In this document: piece by piece, positions 50,116 to 61,000 of the stretch
How positions within the stretch are numbered: the stretch's first letter is position 1
Layout of the letters: every line of letters begins with the position of its first letter
Origin: Silvania confinis
GTDB lineage: Bacteria; Pseudomonadota; Gammaproteobacteria; Enterobacterales; Enterobacteriaceae
DNA: 64,000 nucleotides
Assembly (NCBI RefSeq): GCF_025564085.1
Contig: NZ_JAMGZJ010000072.1
Span: forward strand, 1-64,000
Direction: 5' to 3'
The notes under the pieces: model-generated
What the model saw: only the letters and a program-made list of their open reading frames with translations
The model's database searches: none
What the model was told of the DNA's origin: nothing
Position numbers and translations under genes: made by a program

Positions 50116-51195
50116 AAACGCTTTAAGCTAATAAGTTGAGATGAAGAGTGTTTTATCATAAAACCGCTAAAACCAACAGACCAATGGTCTGATGAGAAGC
50201 CCTCGCCAAACCTGCCGTGACTTATGAAAGTCTGCCAGGACAACACAGTAATCTTATTAATTAATCTCACACCCAATAAATGCCCGCTATTAGGTTTATG
50301 CTTCAGACGTAGAAAAACCGTCAGCCATTATTTTGACCAACCGTTCAAAATTATCGCGCTTCAATCCCGACATGTTTATCTCACCCCATTCTGAAGTGAG
50401 GATTTAATTAAAAAAAAGAAAACTATGTGGTCGACCTATGTCTTCCAGAAAAATAAGCAATAAAAAACGATAAATGTACAACGCGCTTTAATCCGTACAG
50501 AATTTCAAAAATAAATACCACCGCCAACGTAATCACTCACCACCCTATTAACACATTGAACATCCCGCTAAGCATAGCGGGTTTGTTACAGAAAAAAGAC
50601 AGCCAGAACGGTTTTTTTCTCAGTCATGCGCGCCTGGCGCCATCAGGCCACAGCCTGCGCCACCTCTGGCCTGTACATTTAACGAACAACATAACCGTTG
50701 TTTTACATCAGCCTGTCAGCGTTTTTAATTAGCACGAAAATCATTATTCTCACCCGCGCTTTAACGTAATGCGTAAATATATCTCTGGCTCATAAAAAAG
50801 TATGATTGTGGGAAGATAAAGACCCTCCATAGTTATCTTCATAGCCCACCCGTAACATGTGATAACAATTCCAAACACAAATTAAGCATTGCTAAACAAT
50901 TGTCATTACCAATAACCCTACCGCTTTGAGGGCGCCCTGCCGTTCAAAGCACCGAGTCGATTAGTGATTTTATTTATCTCGCCTGATGACGGGATAAATA
51001 AACTTACCCAATTTCCTGTCCCACAACCCGAAATATAACGGGCAAAAGGGTATTGCCGTTAATGACTTAACAGGGAGCCTATTAATGCAAGCATAACCTG
51101 ACCTTTTACTCAGCATGACCCGGTGCATTCTTTTCTGGCGCCCATTCGGCGACCAAAAAGAAAGATGATAGCAAATCAAGAAAAGGTAATGACTC
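50116..51195. other. 1.08-kb gene-free region before the RTX peroxidase
   Basis: No open frame here looks coding. It is AT-richer than the flanks and holds three symmetric elements. These are cagaccaatggtctg (50177-50191), a 15-bp palindrome possibly serving as an operator for nanR; a 7-bp hairpin CCCGCTA/TAGCGGG followed by TTTGTT (50564-50586); and GCTTTGA/TCAAAGC flanking GGGCGCCC (50923-50950). It is long enough for a complex promoter, a 5' untranslated leader or a small RNA. Confidence 0.6.
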
Positions 51196-54100
51196 ATGGC
51201 CGAACAATATGATTTTACTGTCACACTCCACGACCTCGACTTTATTCTGAAGCAGATCAAGCTCTCTGAATCGGCAACCACCGCCGAGGGTGGAATCGAT
51301 GGCGATAAGCTTCGTGATGGCGTGGGTGACCCGCTGCTCCCCTACGGTATCCGCACCGTAGACGGCTCCTGGAACAACCTGCTACCCGGTCAGGAGCTAT
51401 ACGGCTCTGCCGACCAGACCATGCCAAGACTGGTTCCGCTGGATCTGGACGCCATTCGCAACAACCCTGAGCTGGCAAAATACCTCAGCGCCTCCGGGCC
51501 GAACAGCATGGTGACGGACACCGATCCGCGCTTGATCAGTAACATCATCTCGGACCAAAGCACCAATAACCCGGCGGCGATAGAGGCGGCGAACGATCTC
51601 AAGGACGCCCCCGGCGGCGGTGGCAGTGTCAACGGCAGCCTGAACATTCCCAACCTGTCGCCGGACGTGGGCCTGTCCCCGGGCTTTAACGGCTGGATGA
51701 CCTTCTTTGGCCAGTTCTTTGACCACGGACTGGATCTGATCCCGAAAGAAGGCAACGGGATCGTGTTTATTCCGTTACTGCCTGACGACCCGCTGTATGT
51801 GCCCGGTTCACCGACCAACTTCATGCTCCTGACCCGCGCCAAAGTGGATCCCACGCTCAATACCGTGAACACCACCACCCCGTGGATCGATCAGAACCAG
51901 ACCTACACCTCGCATCCGTCGCATCAGATATTCCTGCGCGAATACAGCATGATTGATGGCAAACCCGAGCCCACCGGCCTGCTGCTCGACGGCGCGCACG
52001 GGATCGCCACCTGGGGTGAGGTCAAAGCCCATGCGCTGGAGTTCCTCGGCATCAAGCTGACCGATGCGGATATTTTCAACGTTCCGCTGCTGGCCACCGA
52101 CCGTTACGGCAACCTGATGTTAAGTGCCGACGGTAAAGTGCAGATTGTCACCGCCCATGGCCTGGTTTCAGCTAACGGCGATTTCTTACCAGCCGACACG
52201 CTGCGCACCGGTCATGCCTTCCTCGATGACATCGCCCACACAGCCGTGCCGAAATTTATTACCCTCGCGGACGGCAGCAACGTGCTGGCACCCGACGCCG
52301 ATAGCGCCATCAACGGCACGACGGAAGCAGGCACCTACGATAACGAACTGCTCGACCGGCACTTCATCACCGGCGACGGTCGCGGCAACGAGAACATCGG
52401 CCTGACCGCCGTCCACTCGGTGTTCCACGACGAACATAACCGGCTGGTGGAGCAGTATAAAACCACCCTGCTGGCGTCAAACGATGTCGCGGTGATCAAC
52501 CAGTGGCTGATGCCGAATCACCAGATCACCGAGATCCCCGCTGACACCAGCACTCTTGTGTGGAACGGGGAATACCTGTTCCAGGCCGGCCGCTTTACCA
52601 CCGAAATGGAATACCAGCACCTGGTGTTTGAAGAGTTTGCCCGCGCCGTGCAGCCGGCGGTGGATCCGTTTGTGTTCTCGAATACCGCCGACATCAACCC
52701 GGCGATCTTCGCGGAGTTCGCGCACGTGGTGTACCGCTTCGGCCACTCGATGCTGACCGAAACCGTCGCCCGTACCGACAGCGACATGCTGAGTGATGAC
52801 CTGGGTCTGATTCAGGCGTTCCTCAACCCGCTGGCTTTCGACAACAACGGCGCAATGAGTAACGAACAGGCCATTGGCGCCATCGTGCGCGGGATGACCC
52901 GGCAGATCGGTAACGAAATTGACGAGTTTATTACCGGGGCGCTGCGCAATAACCTGGTCGGTCTGCCGCTGGATTTGGGCGCACTTAACATCGCCCGCGG
53001 CCGCGAAACCTTTATGCCGTCCCTCAACGAAGCCCGCGCGCAGTTCTTTGAAATCACGGGTAACAGTGAACTCAAACCCTACACCAGCTGGTCGGATTTT
53101 GCCTATTACCTGAAAAATACCGCCTCGATCATCAACTTTATGGCCGCCTACGGTCAGCATAAGTTGATCACCGATGCCACCACCATCGCCGGTAAACGTG
53201 CGGCAGTGGAATTCCTGCTGTTTGGTCCGGCCAACGACGCCACCCGCGCCGATGCGTTTGACTTCTTCAACAGCACCGGCGCATGGGCGGCGAAAGAGAC
53301 TGGCCTGAACATGGTCGACTTCTGGATTGGCGGGCTGGCGGAGCGTAAAAACGAGTTCGGCGGGATGCTCGGCTCGACCTTCAACTTCGTCTTTGAAACC
53401 CAGATGGAGATGCTGCAGGACGGGGACCGCTTCTACTACCTGAGCCGCACTCAGGGGCTGAACATGCTCAACCAGCTGGAGGCCAACTCGTTTGCCGCAC
53501 TGGTGATGCGTAACAGCGACCTGGGCGAGGTCGGTTCTTCTCACGTCCACGCCAAACTGTTTATGACCCCGGACCACACCCTGGAAGTGAACACCCGGGT
53601 GCAGACCGAAGTCGATCCGACCTGGGGTAATACGCTCAAGGATCTGCTCACCCCGCTGGTGGTGCGCAAAGCCGCCGGGGCGGATGTCGACGGCGATGGC
53701 AAGGCCGACGGTGCTTATCTCAAATACTCTGGCGACGGTCACGTGGTGCTGGGCGGCTCGGAAGGTAACGACACCTTAATCGGTGGCAAAGGTATCGACA
53801 GTCTGTGGGGCGACGGCGGTAACGACCGGCTCGACGGCGGCGATGAAGCCGATACCGTGCACGGCGGCGACGGGGACGACATCATCACCGACACCGGTAC
53901 GCCGGTGGGCGGGGCGGACTTCCTGCACGGCGATGCCGGGAACGACGTCATCTTCTCCGGCAACGGCAACGACCTGAGCTTCGGCGGCAGCGGCCAGGAC
54001 TTTATTGTCGTCGGCGAAGATGCCCAGGAAGTGTTTGGCGGGCTGGATAACGACTTTATCCTTGGCGGCTCCGGTGCCGACGCGCTGTTAGGCAACGAAG

Positions 54101-56571
54101 GCGACGACTGGATTGAAGGCGGCGACGGCTTTGACTCCCTGACCGGCGAAAACTCCGAACTGTTCTTCAACAGCACCATCATTGGCCACGACGTCCTGAA
54201 CGGTCAGGGTAACGACACCGACTACGACGGCGAAGCGGGCGATGACATTATGGTCCAGGGGGCGGGCATCCAGCGTAACAACGGGATGGCCGGTTTCGAC
54301 TGGGCGATCCACAAGGGCGACACCACCGGTGCCAATTCGGACCTGGGCATTCCAATTTTCGTCAACCAGCAGGAGTTTATCCTGCGCGACCGCTTCGACC
54401 TGGTCGAAGGTCTGTCGGGCTGGAAATTTGACGACGTGCTCACCGGCACCGATCAGCCGCTCGGCACCGCGCCGGTGCAGGGCACGCCGCTGTCCAACAA
54501 CCTCACCCTCGAAGGCGTGGCGCGGATCGCCGGGCTGGATAAGGTGGTCGGCAGCACCCTGATGAACGGCGCAGTCAATGGTGTGGTGCTTAACCCGGAC
54601 AACGGGGCCGACATTCTCCTCGGCGGCGGCGGCAGCGACCGCATCATGGGTAAAGCGGGCAATGACATCATCGATGGCGATGCCTGGCTGAACGTGCGGA
54701 TCGAAGTCAGAGATGCGCAGGGCGTGGCGATTAAGAGCGTCGACAGCATGAACGAAATCAAATTCGACATGCTGAATGGCGTCATTAATCCCGGCCAGCT
54801 GCACATTGTGCGCGAGATCCTCACCGACGGTAACAAAGGCGAAACGGACATCGCGCTGTACCGGGATGTCAGCAGCAACTATCTGTTCAGCCGTAATGCC
54901 GACGGTAGCCTGACGGTCAACCACGCCACACCGGATGCCGCCCTGCCGAACAACGACGGGATCGACCGCCTGCTGAATATCGAAAAACTGGAGTTTGGCG
55001 ATCAATCACAGCTGTGGGTCACGGCGCAAAAAGCCACTGGCAACGTCAATATCAGTAGCCAGGCACCGTCAGCCGGGGATCTGCTGCGCGTCAGCACCTC
55101 CAACCTGCAGGATGGCAACGGCCTCGCGAACAACCTGCCGATCACCTACACCTGGCAGGCGCTGATCGGCGGCGAATGGCGCAACCAGGCAACCGGGGTG
55201 GAGTTCCGGGTGCCGAATAACCTGGCCGGCTCTCAGCTGCGGGTCACCGCCAGCTTTACCGACCGGATGGGCGATGCGGAATCGCTGGTCTCGGCCTTTA
55301 CCAGCCCGGTCGGGCCACGCGATCAGCCGACCACCGGCGCGCCAACCATCAGCGACCAGACGCCAACCCGCACCATGGCGCTGACCGCAGTGGTGTCGGG
55401 CATTGCCGATGCCGATGGCCTGACGGGGGGTAACTTCCGCTTCCAGTGGCAGATGAGCACCCTGCTCGGCTTCGTCAACATCGCGGGAGCCACGGCGGCG
55501 ACCTACACCCCAACCCAGGGCGTGGTGGATCGCGCTCTGCGGGTGGTGGTCACCGTCACCGATGATGAAGGCAACCCGTCGGTGGTACTGACCTCCGCCG
55601 CCACGCAGACGGTCGGGGATCTGATTGTCGGCAATAACGGCGGGAATGCGATTATCGGGACCGCCGGCAGCGATTACCTCGACGGCGGGGCGGGCAACGA
55701 CACCCTGACCGGCCTCGGCGGGGATGATTTCATGCTCGGCGGCACGGGGAATGACACGCTGAACGGCGGCGACGGCAACGATGAACTGCACGGCAATGAC
55801 GGCAACGACACCGTGAATGGCGGCAACGGCAACGACCTGCTGTACGGCGAAGCCGGAAACGACACCCTCGATGGCGGCGCGGGAGCCGATACGATGTTTG
55901 GCGGTGCCGGCGACGATATCTATGTTGTCGACAACGTGGGCGACATCGTGGTGGAGAACGCCAACGGCGGCAATGACACCATCCGCACCAGCCTCAGCAG
56001 CTACGACCTGACCGCCAACGTCGAAGTCCTGACCTACACCGGGCTGGGCAACTTCATCGGCACCGGTAACGCCCTGAACAACATCATCACCGGCGGCATC
56101 GGTAATGACCAGCTGTTCGGCATGGACGGTAACGACCAGCTGGTCGGCGGCCTCGGCAACGACTATCTGGAAGGCGGAACCGGCAACGATAACCTGCAGG
56201 GCGACGCCGGGAATGACACCCTGGCGGGCGGGGTTGGCGTCGATACCCTTAACGGCGGGACCGGGAATGACATCCTGATCGGCGACGCGGGGAATGACAC
56301 CCTCACCGGCGGCAACGGCAGCGACAACTTCGTCTTCGGGGTCGGTTTCGGGCGCGACACCATCACCGACTTCGACAGTAACCCGACGGGCGGCCAGGAC
56401 TTTATCGACCTGCAAACCCGGGGGATTACCACCGCAACGTTCGCCAGCAGCGTCTCGATCACCGGCAATAACAACACCACTACCCTGACCCTCAGCGGCG
56501 GCGACGTCATTATCTTAACGGGGACCGCAGCCAACTCCGTGACGATTAATGATTTCCACCTGCTGAGCTAA
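51196..56571 (+). CDS. Secreted RTX animal-type heme peroxidase
   Basis: A 1791-residue protein joining an animal heme peroxidase domain (about 30-830) to RTX calcium-binding repeats. Heme-site features are [12 protein letters not shown], with D176 and the distal His H177; [11 protein letters not shown] (about 407-417); and the proximal-His block VYRFGHSML with H517. GGxGxDx nonapeptides fill about 854-990 and 1478-1715. Between them lie a linker region and two Ig-like segments (about 1290-1470). No Sec signal is present, and the C-terminus ([12 protein letters not shown]...DFHLLS) has the form of a type I secretion signal. The next two genes encode the exporter. Relatives include bacterial Mn-oxidising RTX peroxidases; the substrate here is unknown. 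Confidence 0.92.
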   Translation: MAEQYDFTVTLHDLDFILKQIKLSESATTAEGGIDGDKLRDGVGDPLLPYGIRTVDGSWNNLLPGQELYGSADQTMPRLVPLDLDAIRNNPELAKYLSASGPNSMVTDTDPRLISNIISDQSTNNPAAIEAANDLKDAPGGGGSVNGSLNIPNLSPDVGLSPGFNGWMTFFGQFFDHGLDLIPKEGNGIVFIPLLPDDPLYVPGSPTNFMLLTRAKVDPTLNTVNTTTPWIDQNQTYTSHPSHQIFLREYSMIDGKPEPTGLLLDGAHGIATWGEVKAHALEFLGIKLTDADIFNVPLLATDRYGNLMLSADGKVQIVTAHGLVSANGDFLPADTLRTGHAFLDDIAHTAVPKFITLADGSNVLAPDADSAINGTTEAGTYDNELLDRHFITGDGRGNENIGLTAVHSVFHDEHNRLVEQYKTTLLASNDVAVINQWLMPNHQITEIPADTSTLVWNGEYLFQAGRFTTEMEYQHLVFEEFARAVQPAVDPFVFSNTADINPAIFAEFAHVVYRFGHSMLTETVARTDSDMLSDDLGLIQAFLNPLAFDNNGAMSNEQAIGAIVRGMTRQIGNEIDEFITGALRNNLVGLPLDLGALNIARGRETFMPSLNEARAQFFEITGNSELKPYTSWSDFAYYLKNTASIINFMAAYGQHKLITDATTIAGKRAAVEFLLFGPANDATRADAFDFFNSTGAWAAKETGLNMVDFWIGGLAERKNEFGGMLGSTFNFVFETQMEMLQDGDRFYYLSRTQGLNMLNQLEANSFAALVMRNSDLGEVGSSHVHAKLFMTPDHTLEVNTRVQTEVDPTWGNTLKDLLTPLVVRKAAGADVDGDGKADGAYLKYSGDGHVVLGGSEGNDTLIGGKGIDSLWGDGGNDRLDGGDEADTVHGGDGDDIITDTGTPVGGADFLHGDAGNDVIFSGNGNDLSFGGSGQDFIVVGEDAQEVFGGLDNDFILGGSGADALLGNEGDDWIEGGDGFDSLTGENSELFFNSTIIGHDVLNGQGNDTDYDGEAGDDIMVQGAGIQRNNGMAGFDWAIHKGDTTGANSDLGIPIFVNQQEFILRDRFDLVEGLSGWKFDDVLTGTDQPLGTAPVQGTPLSNNLTLEGVARIAGLDKVVGSTLMNGAVNGVVLNPDNGADILLGGGGSDRIMGKAGNDIIDGDAWLNVRIEVRDAQGVAIKSVDSMNEIKFDMLNGVINPGQLHIVREILTDGNKGETDIALYRDVSSNYLFSRNADGSLTVNHATPDAALPNNDGIDRLLNIEKLEFGDQSQLWVTAQKATGNVNISSQAPSAGDLLRVSTSNLQDGNGLANNLPITYTWQALIGGEWRNQATGVEFRVPNNLAGSQLRVTASFTDRMGDAESLVSAFTSPVGPRDQPTTGAPTISDQTPTRTMALTAVVSGIADADGLTGGNFRFQWQMSTLLGFVNIAGATAATYTPTQGVVDRALRVVVTVTDDEGNPSVVLTSAATQTVGDLIVGNNGGNAIIGTAGSDYLDGGAGNDTLTGLGGDDFMLGGTGNDTLNGGDGNDELHGNDGNDTVNGGNGNDLLYGEAGNDTLDGGAGADTMFGGAGDDIYVVDNVGDIVVENANGGNDTIRTSLSSYDLTANVEVLTYTGLGNFIGTGNALNNIITGGIGNDQLFGMDGNDQLVGGLGNDYLEGGTGNDNLQGDAGNDTLAGGVGVDTLNGGTGNDILIGDAGNDTLTGGNGSDNFVFGVGFGRDTITDFDSNPTGGQDFIDLQTRGITTATFASSVSITGNNNTTTLTLSGGDVIILTGTAANSVTINDFHLLS

Positions 56572-56623
56572 GGGTAAGTCGGGAATAAGCACATAACTTC
56601 ATTGATGTCATAAGGAGCACACC

Positions 56624-58378
56624 ATGCCGCGCCAGTATAAGTCGACAGAACTGAAAAAAGCCCTAAAGGGAACCAGGCCTGCTTTTATTATGCTGCTGTT
56701 TTTTAGCAGCGTGATAAATCTGCTTATGCTGGCGCCGGCAATCTATATGTTGCAGGTGTACGACCGGGTTCTGGCCAGCCAGAACACCACCACCCTGCTG
56801 ATGTTAACGCTACTGATCGTCGGGATATACGTCGTTATCGGGATGATTGAATTTGCCCGCGCCAGCGTCATGACGCGGCTCGGCAATCGTCTGGATGTGA
56901 AATTAAATCAACTGGTTTTCAGCGCCGCCTTTAAGCGTAAAACAGCAACGGGGGATAATAACCCGGCGCAGGCGCTGAACGAACTGGGACAAATACGCCA
57001 GGTGCTTTCCGGCAACAGCTTATTTGCCCTGCTCGATATTCCCTGGACGCCATTCTATTTACTGATTGCGTTCCTGGTGCATCCACTGCTGGGGTATTTA
57101 TCGCTGGGGGGGATCATTGTGCTCTTTTTCCTGACCCTGATAACGGAATTCGCCACCAAATCCCCCATTCAGCAGGCGCATGAATTAAGCGTGCACAACA
57201 CCACCCGGCTGAACAAGCAATTGCAGAACGCCGACACCATCGAAGCGATGGGGATGCTCGGCACCCTGAAGCAGCACTGGCTGGAGCAGCACAGCAAAGT
57301 AATGGTGCTGCAAACCCAGATTGCGGATAAAACCTCGGTGCTCAGCAGCCTGAGCCGCTTTGTGCGAGTGCTGCTGCAGTCCGTGGCGCTGGGTGCGGGC
57401 GCGTTGCTGGTTATCGCCGGGCAGATCACCCCCGGGCTGATGATTGCCTCCTCCATTATTCTGGGTCGGGTACTGAGCCCGGTGGAACAGGTGATCGGCA
57501 GCTGGAAGCAGTTCGTCCAGTTCCGCAGCGCCTGGCACCAGTTGACCAAACTGCTGCAGGAGTATCCGGGCACTCAGGACGTCCTGACCCTGCCGACCCC
57601 GAAAGGCAACATCAGCGTCGAAGGGATCTTCGCCGCCCCTCCGGGCCAGAAAGCCGCCACGCTGCGCAATATCTCCTTCCAGCTCGAGCAGGGCGAAGTG
57701 CTGGGGATCATCGGCCCGTCCGCCTCGGGTAAAAGCTCGCTGGCGAAACTGCTGGTCGGCGTCTGGCATCCTCTGTCCGGCAAAGTGCGGATCGACGGCG
57801 CGGATATTTGCCAGTGGGATAAAGTCCTGCTTGGCCCGTCCATCGGCTATCTGCCGCAGGATGTGGAGCTGTTTGACGGCAGCATCGCGCAGAACATCTC
57901 CCGTTTTGGTCACGCCGACAGCGAACTGATCGTCGCCGCCGCGCATCTGGCCGGGGTTCACGAGATGATCCTGCGCCTGCCGCAGGGCTACGACACCCCG
58001 CTCGGGATGGGGGGCTATCAGCTCTCCGGCGGCCAGCGTCAGCGCATCGGCCTGGCGCGGGCGGTGTACAACAACCCGGCCTTTATCGTCCTCGATGAGC
58101 CGAATGCCAACCTCGACGACATCGGCGAAATGGCCCTTATCAAGGCGATCAACACTCTGCGTACCCAGGGGCAAACCGTGGTGCTGATTTCCCATCGCCC
58201 GACTCTGCTGGGGGTGGTCAACAAAGTCCTGCTGATTAATGAAGGCGCCGTCCAGGCGTTCGGCCCGCGCGAACAGGTGTTTGCCAACCTGCGCCAGGCC
58301 AACATGCTCAAATCCGTGCCGACCACTGCCGATGCACCCGCTGCCCACAGCCAGCAACCCCAACGAGAGGCATTATGA
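56624..58378 (+). CDS. Type I secretion ATPase/permease (PrtD/LapB-like)
   Basis: A 584-residue ABC exporter of the PrtD/HasD family, without an N-terminal C39-like domain. Six membrane segments lie in about 20-300, followed by an ATPase with Walker A GPSASGKSSLAKLL (about 365), signature LSGGQRQRIGLARA (about 470) and Walker B FIVLDEPNANLDD. AAGGAG precedes the ATG, 52 bp after the peroxidase stop. It is coupled to the HlyD gene and presumably exports the peroxidase. Confidence 0.94.
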   Translation: MPRQYKSTELKKALKGTRPAFIMLLFFSSVINLLMLAPAIYMLQVYDRVLASQNTTTLLMLTLLIVGIYVVIGMIEFARASVMTRLGNRLDVKLNQLVFSAAFKRKTATGDNNPAQALNELGQIRQVLSGNSLFALLDIPWTPFYLLIAFLVHPLLGYLSLGGIIVLFFLTLITEFATKSPIQQAHELSVHNTTRLNKQLQNADTIEAMGMLGTLKQHWLEQHSKVMVLQTQIADKTSVLSSLSRFVRVLLQSVALGAGALLVIAGQITPGLMIASSIILGRVLSPVEQVIGSWKQFVQFRSAWHQLTKLLQEYPGTQDVLTLPTPKGNISVEGIFAAPPGQKAATLRNISFQLEQGEVLGIIGPSASGKSSLAKLLVGVWHPLSGKVRIDGADICQWDKVLLGPSIGYLPQDVELFDGSIAQNISRFGHADSELIVAAAHLAGVHEMILRLPQGYDTPLGMGGYQLSGGQRQRIGLARAVYNNPAFIVLDEPNANLDDIGEMALIKAINTLRTQGQTVVLISHRPTLLGVVNKVLLINEGAVQAFGPREQVFANLRQANMLKSVPTTADAPAAHSQQPQREAL

Positions 58379-59712
58379 TGAAAAAGAATAACAACAGCCC
58401 TGCGATGCCAGACGGTGACGGCGTGGATATCAATATTTGGCCGCCGTTGATTCGCGGCACGATCGTGATTGTGATCGCCGTTGGCGGGTTCTTACTGTGG
58501 GCGGTCAAAGCGCCGCTGGATGCCGGCGTGGTTGCCGAGGGTACCGTCACCGTGTCCAGCAACCGTAAAACCATCCAGCATTTAAGCGGCGGTCGGGTCA
58601 CCGATATCTTTATGAAAGAGGGTGAAGTGGTCAAAAAGAACCAGGTATTAATGCGCCTGGACACCCTGCAGCTCGATATGCGCTACAGCGCGTTGAGCGC
58701 GCAGTTTATCTCCGCCAAAACCAGCGAAGACCGCCTGCTGGCAGAGCGCAACGGCGCGGATACCATCACCTTTAGCGACACGCTGAGCAAAAATTTTGCC
58801 AGCAATAAGCGGCTGGACGAAAGCCAGCAGCTGCAGACCAGGCTGTTCGAGACGCGCCGCAAAAATATTCAGGATGAGATCTCGATGATCGACGAGTCGC
58901 TGGATGGCCTGACCGAACAGACCGGCAACCTGAATAAAATAAAAGGCTACCGCGAGCATCAGTTCACCTTGATCAACAGAGAGCTGGGGGCGATCCGGGC
59001 GCTTGCCGAGAAGAACTACTACCCCAAAGCCCAGCTGATGGTGCTGGAGCGCGAAGCGGCTGAAATCTCAAGTACCGTTTCAGAGGACATTCTCAACATC
59101 GCCAGACTCAAATCACAGCAAAATGAACTGCGGATCAAGGCCTATCAGGTGCAGCACCAGTATCTGCGTGAAGTGGAGTCAGAATTAACCCTGAAGCAAA
59201 AAGAGGTGGCGATGCTGGAGGACGAGCTGATGTCGACCCGCCATGAACTGGATAACACGGTGATCCGCTCCCCTATCGACGGGATCGTGCTGGATGTCAA
59301 AGTCAGCACCGTCGGCGGGATCATTCAGCCGGGCGAGCATTTAATGGATATCGTCGCCGCCGGGCAGCCGCTGCAAATCGATGCCAAAATCCCGGTGCAG
59401 GCCATCGATAAGCTGGCTCCAGGGCTGACGGTCGACGTGCTGTTCCCGGCACTCAACCACGCCCTGCTCCCGTCGGTGCCCGCCCGGGTGCTGACGGTGT
59501 CGGCAGACCGCTTAACCGATAAAGTCACCCAGCAGCCGTACTACCTGGCCGAAGTACAAGTCTCCGCCGAAGGGGTGCATCTGCTGGGGGACTACAAGAT
59601 CAAAGCCGGGATGCCCGCCAGCGTGACCATCAAAACCGGGGAACGCACTTTCCTGAGCTACCTGTTCAAACCGCTGCTGGCCCGGCTGGAGCTGGCGTTT
59701 AAAGAGATTTAA
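58375..59712 (+). CDS. Type I secretion membrane fusion protein (HlyD family)
   Basis: A 445-residue periplasmic adaptor. There is a cytoplasmic N-tail, one membrane segment (about 22-42, IRGTIVIVIAVGGFLLWAV), a lipoyl half-motif near 60-90 (AEGTVTVSSNRKTIQHLSGG), a long coiled-coil hairpin (about 100-290) and a second lipoyl part with VIRSPIDGIVLDVKV. The ATG overlaps the ATPase stop as ATGA. No TolC-like outer-membrane gene follows, so a TolC from elsewhere must complete the channel. Confidence 0.94.
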   Translation: MMKKNNNSPAMPDGDGVDINIWPPLIRGTIVIVIAVGGFLLWAVKAPLDAGVVAEGTVTVSSNRKTIQHLSGGRVTDIFMKEGEVVKKNQVLMRLDTLQLDMRYSALSAQFISAKTSEDRLLAERNGADTITFSDTLSKNFASNKRLDESQQLQTRLFETRRKNIQDEISMIDESLDGLTEQTGNLNKIKGYREHQFTLINRELGAIRALAEKNYYPKAQLMVLEREAAEISSTVSEDILNIARLKSQQNELRIKAYQVQHQYLREVESELTLKQKEVAMLEDELMSTRHELDNTVIRSPIDGIVLDVKVSTVGGIIQPGEHLMDIVAAGQPLQIDAKIPVQAIDKLAPGLTVDVLFPALNHALLPSVPARVLTVSADRLTDKVTQQPYYLAEVQVSAEGVHLLGDYKIKAGMPASVTIKTGERTFLSYLFKPLLARLELAFKEI

Positions 59713-59749
59713 TCCTGTCGCTACACCGCAGCGCCCTGCCAGCAAAAAC

Positions 59750-59782
59750 ATGCCGGGGCGCTGCGCTTGCCCGGCCTACAAA
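59750..59782. repeat. REP-like element after the secretion operon
   Basis: The sequence gccggggcgctgcgcttgcccggcctacaaa matches the REP-type repeat also present near 44.6 kb. The 295 bp from 59713 to 60007 otherwise hold only AT-rich promoter-like sequence before ycgZ. Confidence 0.72.
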
Positions 59783-60007
59783 ACCCGAAAAGCGTGCCCG
59801 TCACCTACGACGCCCCCTTCCGATACCGTAAACCTGTACACATTATTGTGCTGAAATGCTCTACCAGCGTGAAATCTGCTCGTTATTTCAGCAACTAAAA
59901 CCTTTTTTTTACGGATTCGGAAGAATCTGTACAAGTTCTATGTACAACTTTAACCTTTTCGTCTATTTTTTGTATCAATCATTTAAACCTACCCATCCGG
60001 AGTCACT

Positions 60008-60247
60008 ATGCGACGTAACGGTTCGCAACAGAGTTCAGCCATGGCCATCACGGCCTACTTCAATAAAGCCACCATGCCGACCCAACAGGAGACGCTGGGA
60101 TTGATTGTGAGCGAAATTCTGAAGGAAGGGCGTAGCCTGAGCCGGCTGAGCATTTGCACTAAGTTGTTGCACCGGGTTGAATCGACTGAAAACGAGGAAG
60201 AGATTGCTCATTACAACGCATTAATTGGTTTGTTCTTTGAACGATAA
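60008..60247 (+). CDS. ycgZ: YcgZ-like small regulator
   Basis: A 79-residue protein resembling E. coli YcgZ over its whole length, with AITAYFNKATMPTQQETLG then IVSEILKEGRSLSRLSICTKLLHR and the end HYNALIGLFFER. In E. coli ycgZ heads the ycgZ-ymgA-ariR-ymgC operon, repressed by BluR and released by blue light and cold, which acts through the Rcs system to lower curli. The order here is the same, though bluR/bluF are not in the window. Confidence 0.82.
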   Translation: MRRNGSQQSSAMAITAYFNKATMPTQQETLGLIVSEILKEGRSLSRLSICTKLLHRVESTENEEEIAHYNALIGLFFER

Positions 60248-60369
60248 CGACAATCGAACTTCCATAGCTTCCATCAGTCAGTATTTGCTACGCGCCGGAT
60301 CGCACCTGACGGCTGGCGTAAAACGTTACTGATAATATGCTGCGGTGAATATGTACTCCCGTCAGCAGT

Positions 60370-60681
60370 ATGAGAACAGTTATGCACAGAACGAAAAATG
60401 AAAAACTGAAAGATGACCTTATTGGCGAAGCCGTATTATTAATTTTAAAAAATAATGGGCCGATAAATTTTAAGGCGCTGGCTAGCAAACTGCGTGCCAT
60501 GGCGATGGGTGAAAGCGACCCCGAAAGACAGGCGGCGCTGGCTGCGGCAGTGGCCGAAATTGAACAACGCAACGCCGGGAGCGCCAATAACCCTGCAGAG
60601 ACAAGGGGCAACTACAGCATTGATAATATGCACCACCTGATGACTAAAAATAGCCAACCCCGCGCTGATAAAAAACATTAA
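60370..60681 (+). CDS. ymgA: YmgA-like small regulator
   Basis: A 103-residue protein with NEKLKDDLIGEAVLLILKNNGPINFKAL near its start, the pattern of YmgA/AriR-family helices, and a polar tail. It is more distant from E. coli YmgA than its neighbours are from theirs. ATG 60370 and ATG 60382 are both possible starts. By place, between ycgZ-like and ariR-like genes, it is the ymgA counterpart. Confidence 0.7.
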   Translation: MRTVMHRTKNEKLKDDLIGEAVLLILKNNGPINFKALASKLRAMAMGESDPERQAALAAAVAEIEQRNAGSANNPAETRGNYSIDNMHHLMTKNSQPRADKKH

Positions 60682-60700
60682 CTTTATTCTGGTGAATAAG

Positions 60701-60979
60701 ATGAACAAAGACATCGCACAGCACAGTTATAAATTTGACGCACTGCAAGACCAGGCTCTGGCCAAACATTTTCGTACCGCTGGCGCATCCTTATCTGATG
60801 AAGCGGCAGTATTAGGCGCCGCCATCAGATGTATTTTGCTCTGCGGCGATAACCTGTCGAATAAAGAAGTTATTCTTCAGTTGATACACGCGCTGGAAGT
60901 GACAACCGATCCTGCGGCTGCAGATGTCATCCGCAACACGCTGGAGATTGTGGTTGGCTTTACCCGCGACGATATGTGA
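60701..60979 (+). CDS. ariR: AriR/YmgB-like biofilm and acid-resistance regulator
   Basis: A 92-residue protein close to E. coli AriR (YmgB). ALAKHFRTAGASLSDEAAVLGAAIRC is followed by NLSNKEVILQLIHALE and the ending ADVIRNTLEIVVGFTRDDM. AriR is a small dimeric Hha-like regulator of biofilm and acid resistance. ATG 60701 follows GGTGAATAAG; GTG 60692 is an alternative. No ymgC follows; the next sequence is a terminator. Confidence 0.83.
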   Translation: MNKDIAQHSYKFDALQDQALAKHFRTAGASLSDEAAVLGAAIRCILLCGDNLSNKEVILQLIHALEVTTDPAAADVIRNTLEIVVGFTRDDM

Positions 60980-61000
60980 TCGTCATGTGCAAAAAGACAG

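Noticed and set aside
53754..56340. DNA tandem repeats that might be a CRISPR or minisatellite
   Set aside because: The periodicity follows the 27-bp coding of the RTX nonapeptide with varied codons; there are no spacers and the frame is open throughout.
55069..56415. 448-codon open frame opposite the RTX repeats
   Set aside because: The repetitive Val/Ala/Gly composition is the mirror of the GGxGxD repeats on the plus strand. Similar long shadows at 52477-53742 and 54088-55005 have the same cause.
57185..58363. 392-codon open frame opposite the secretion ATPase
   Set aside because: It is antisense to clear Walker and signature motifs and lacks any recognisable domain.
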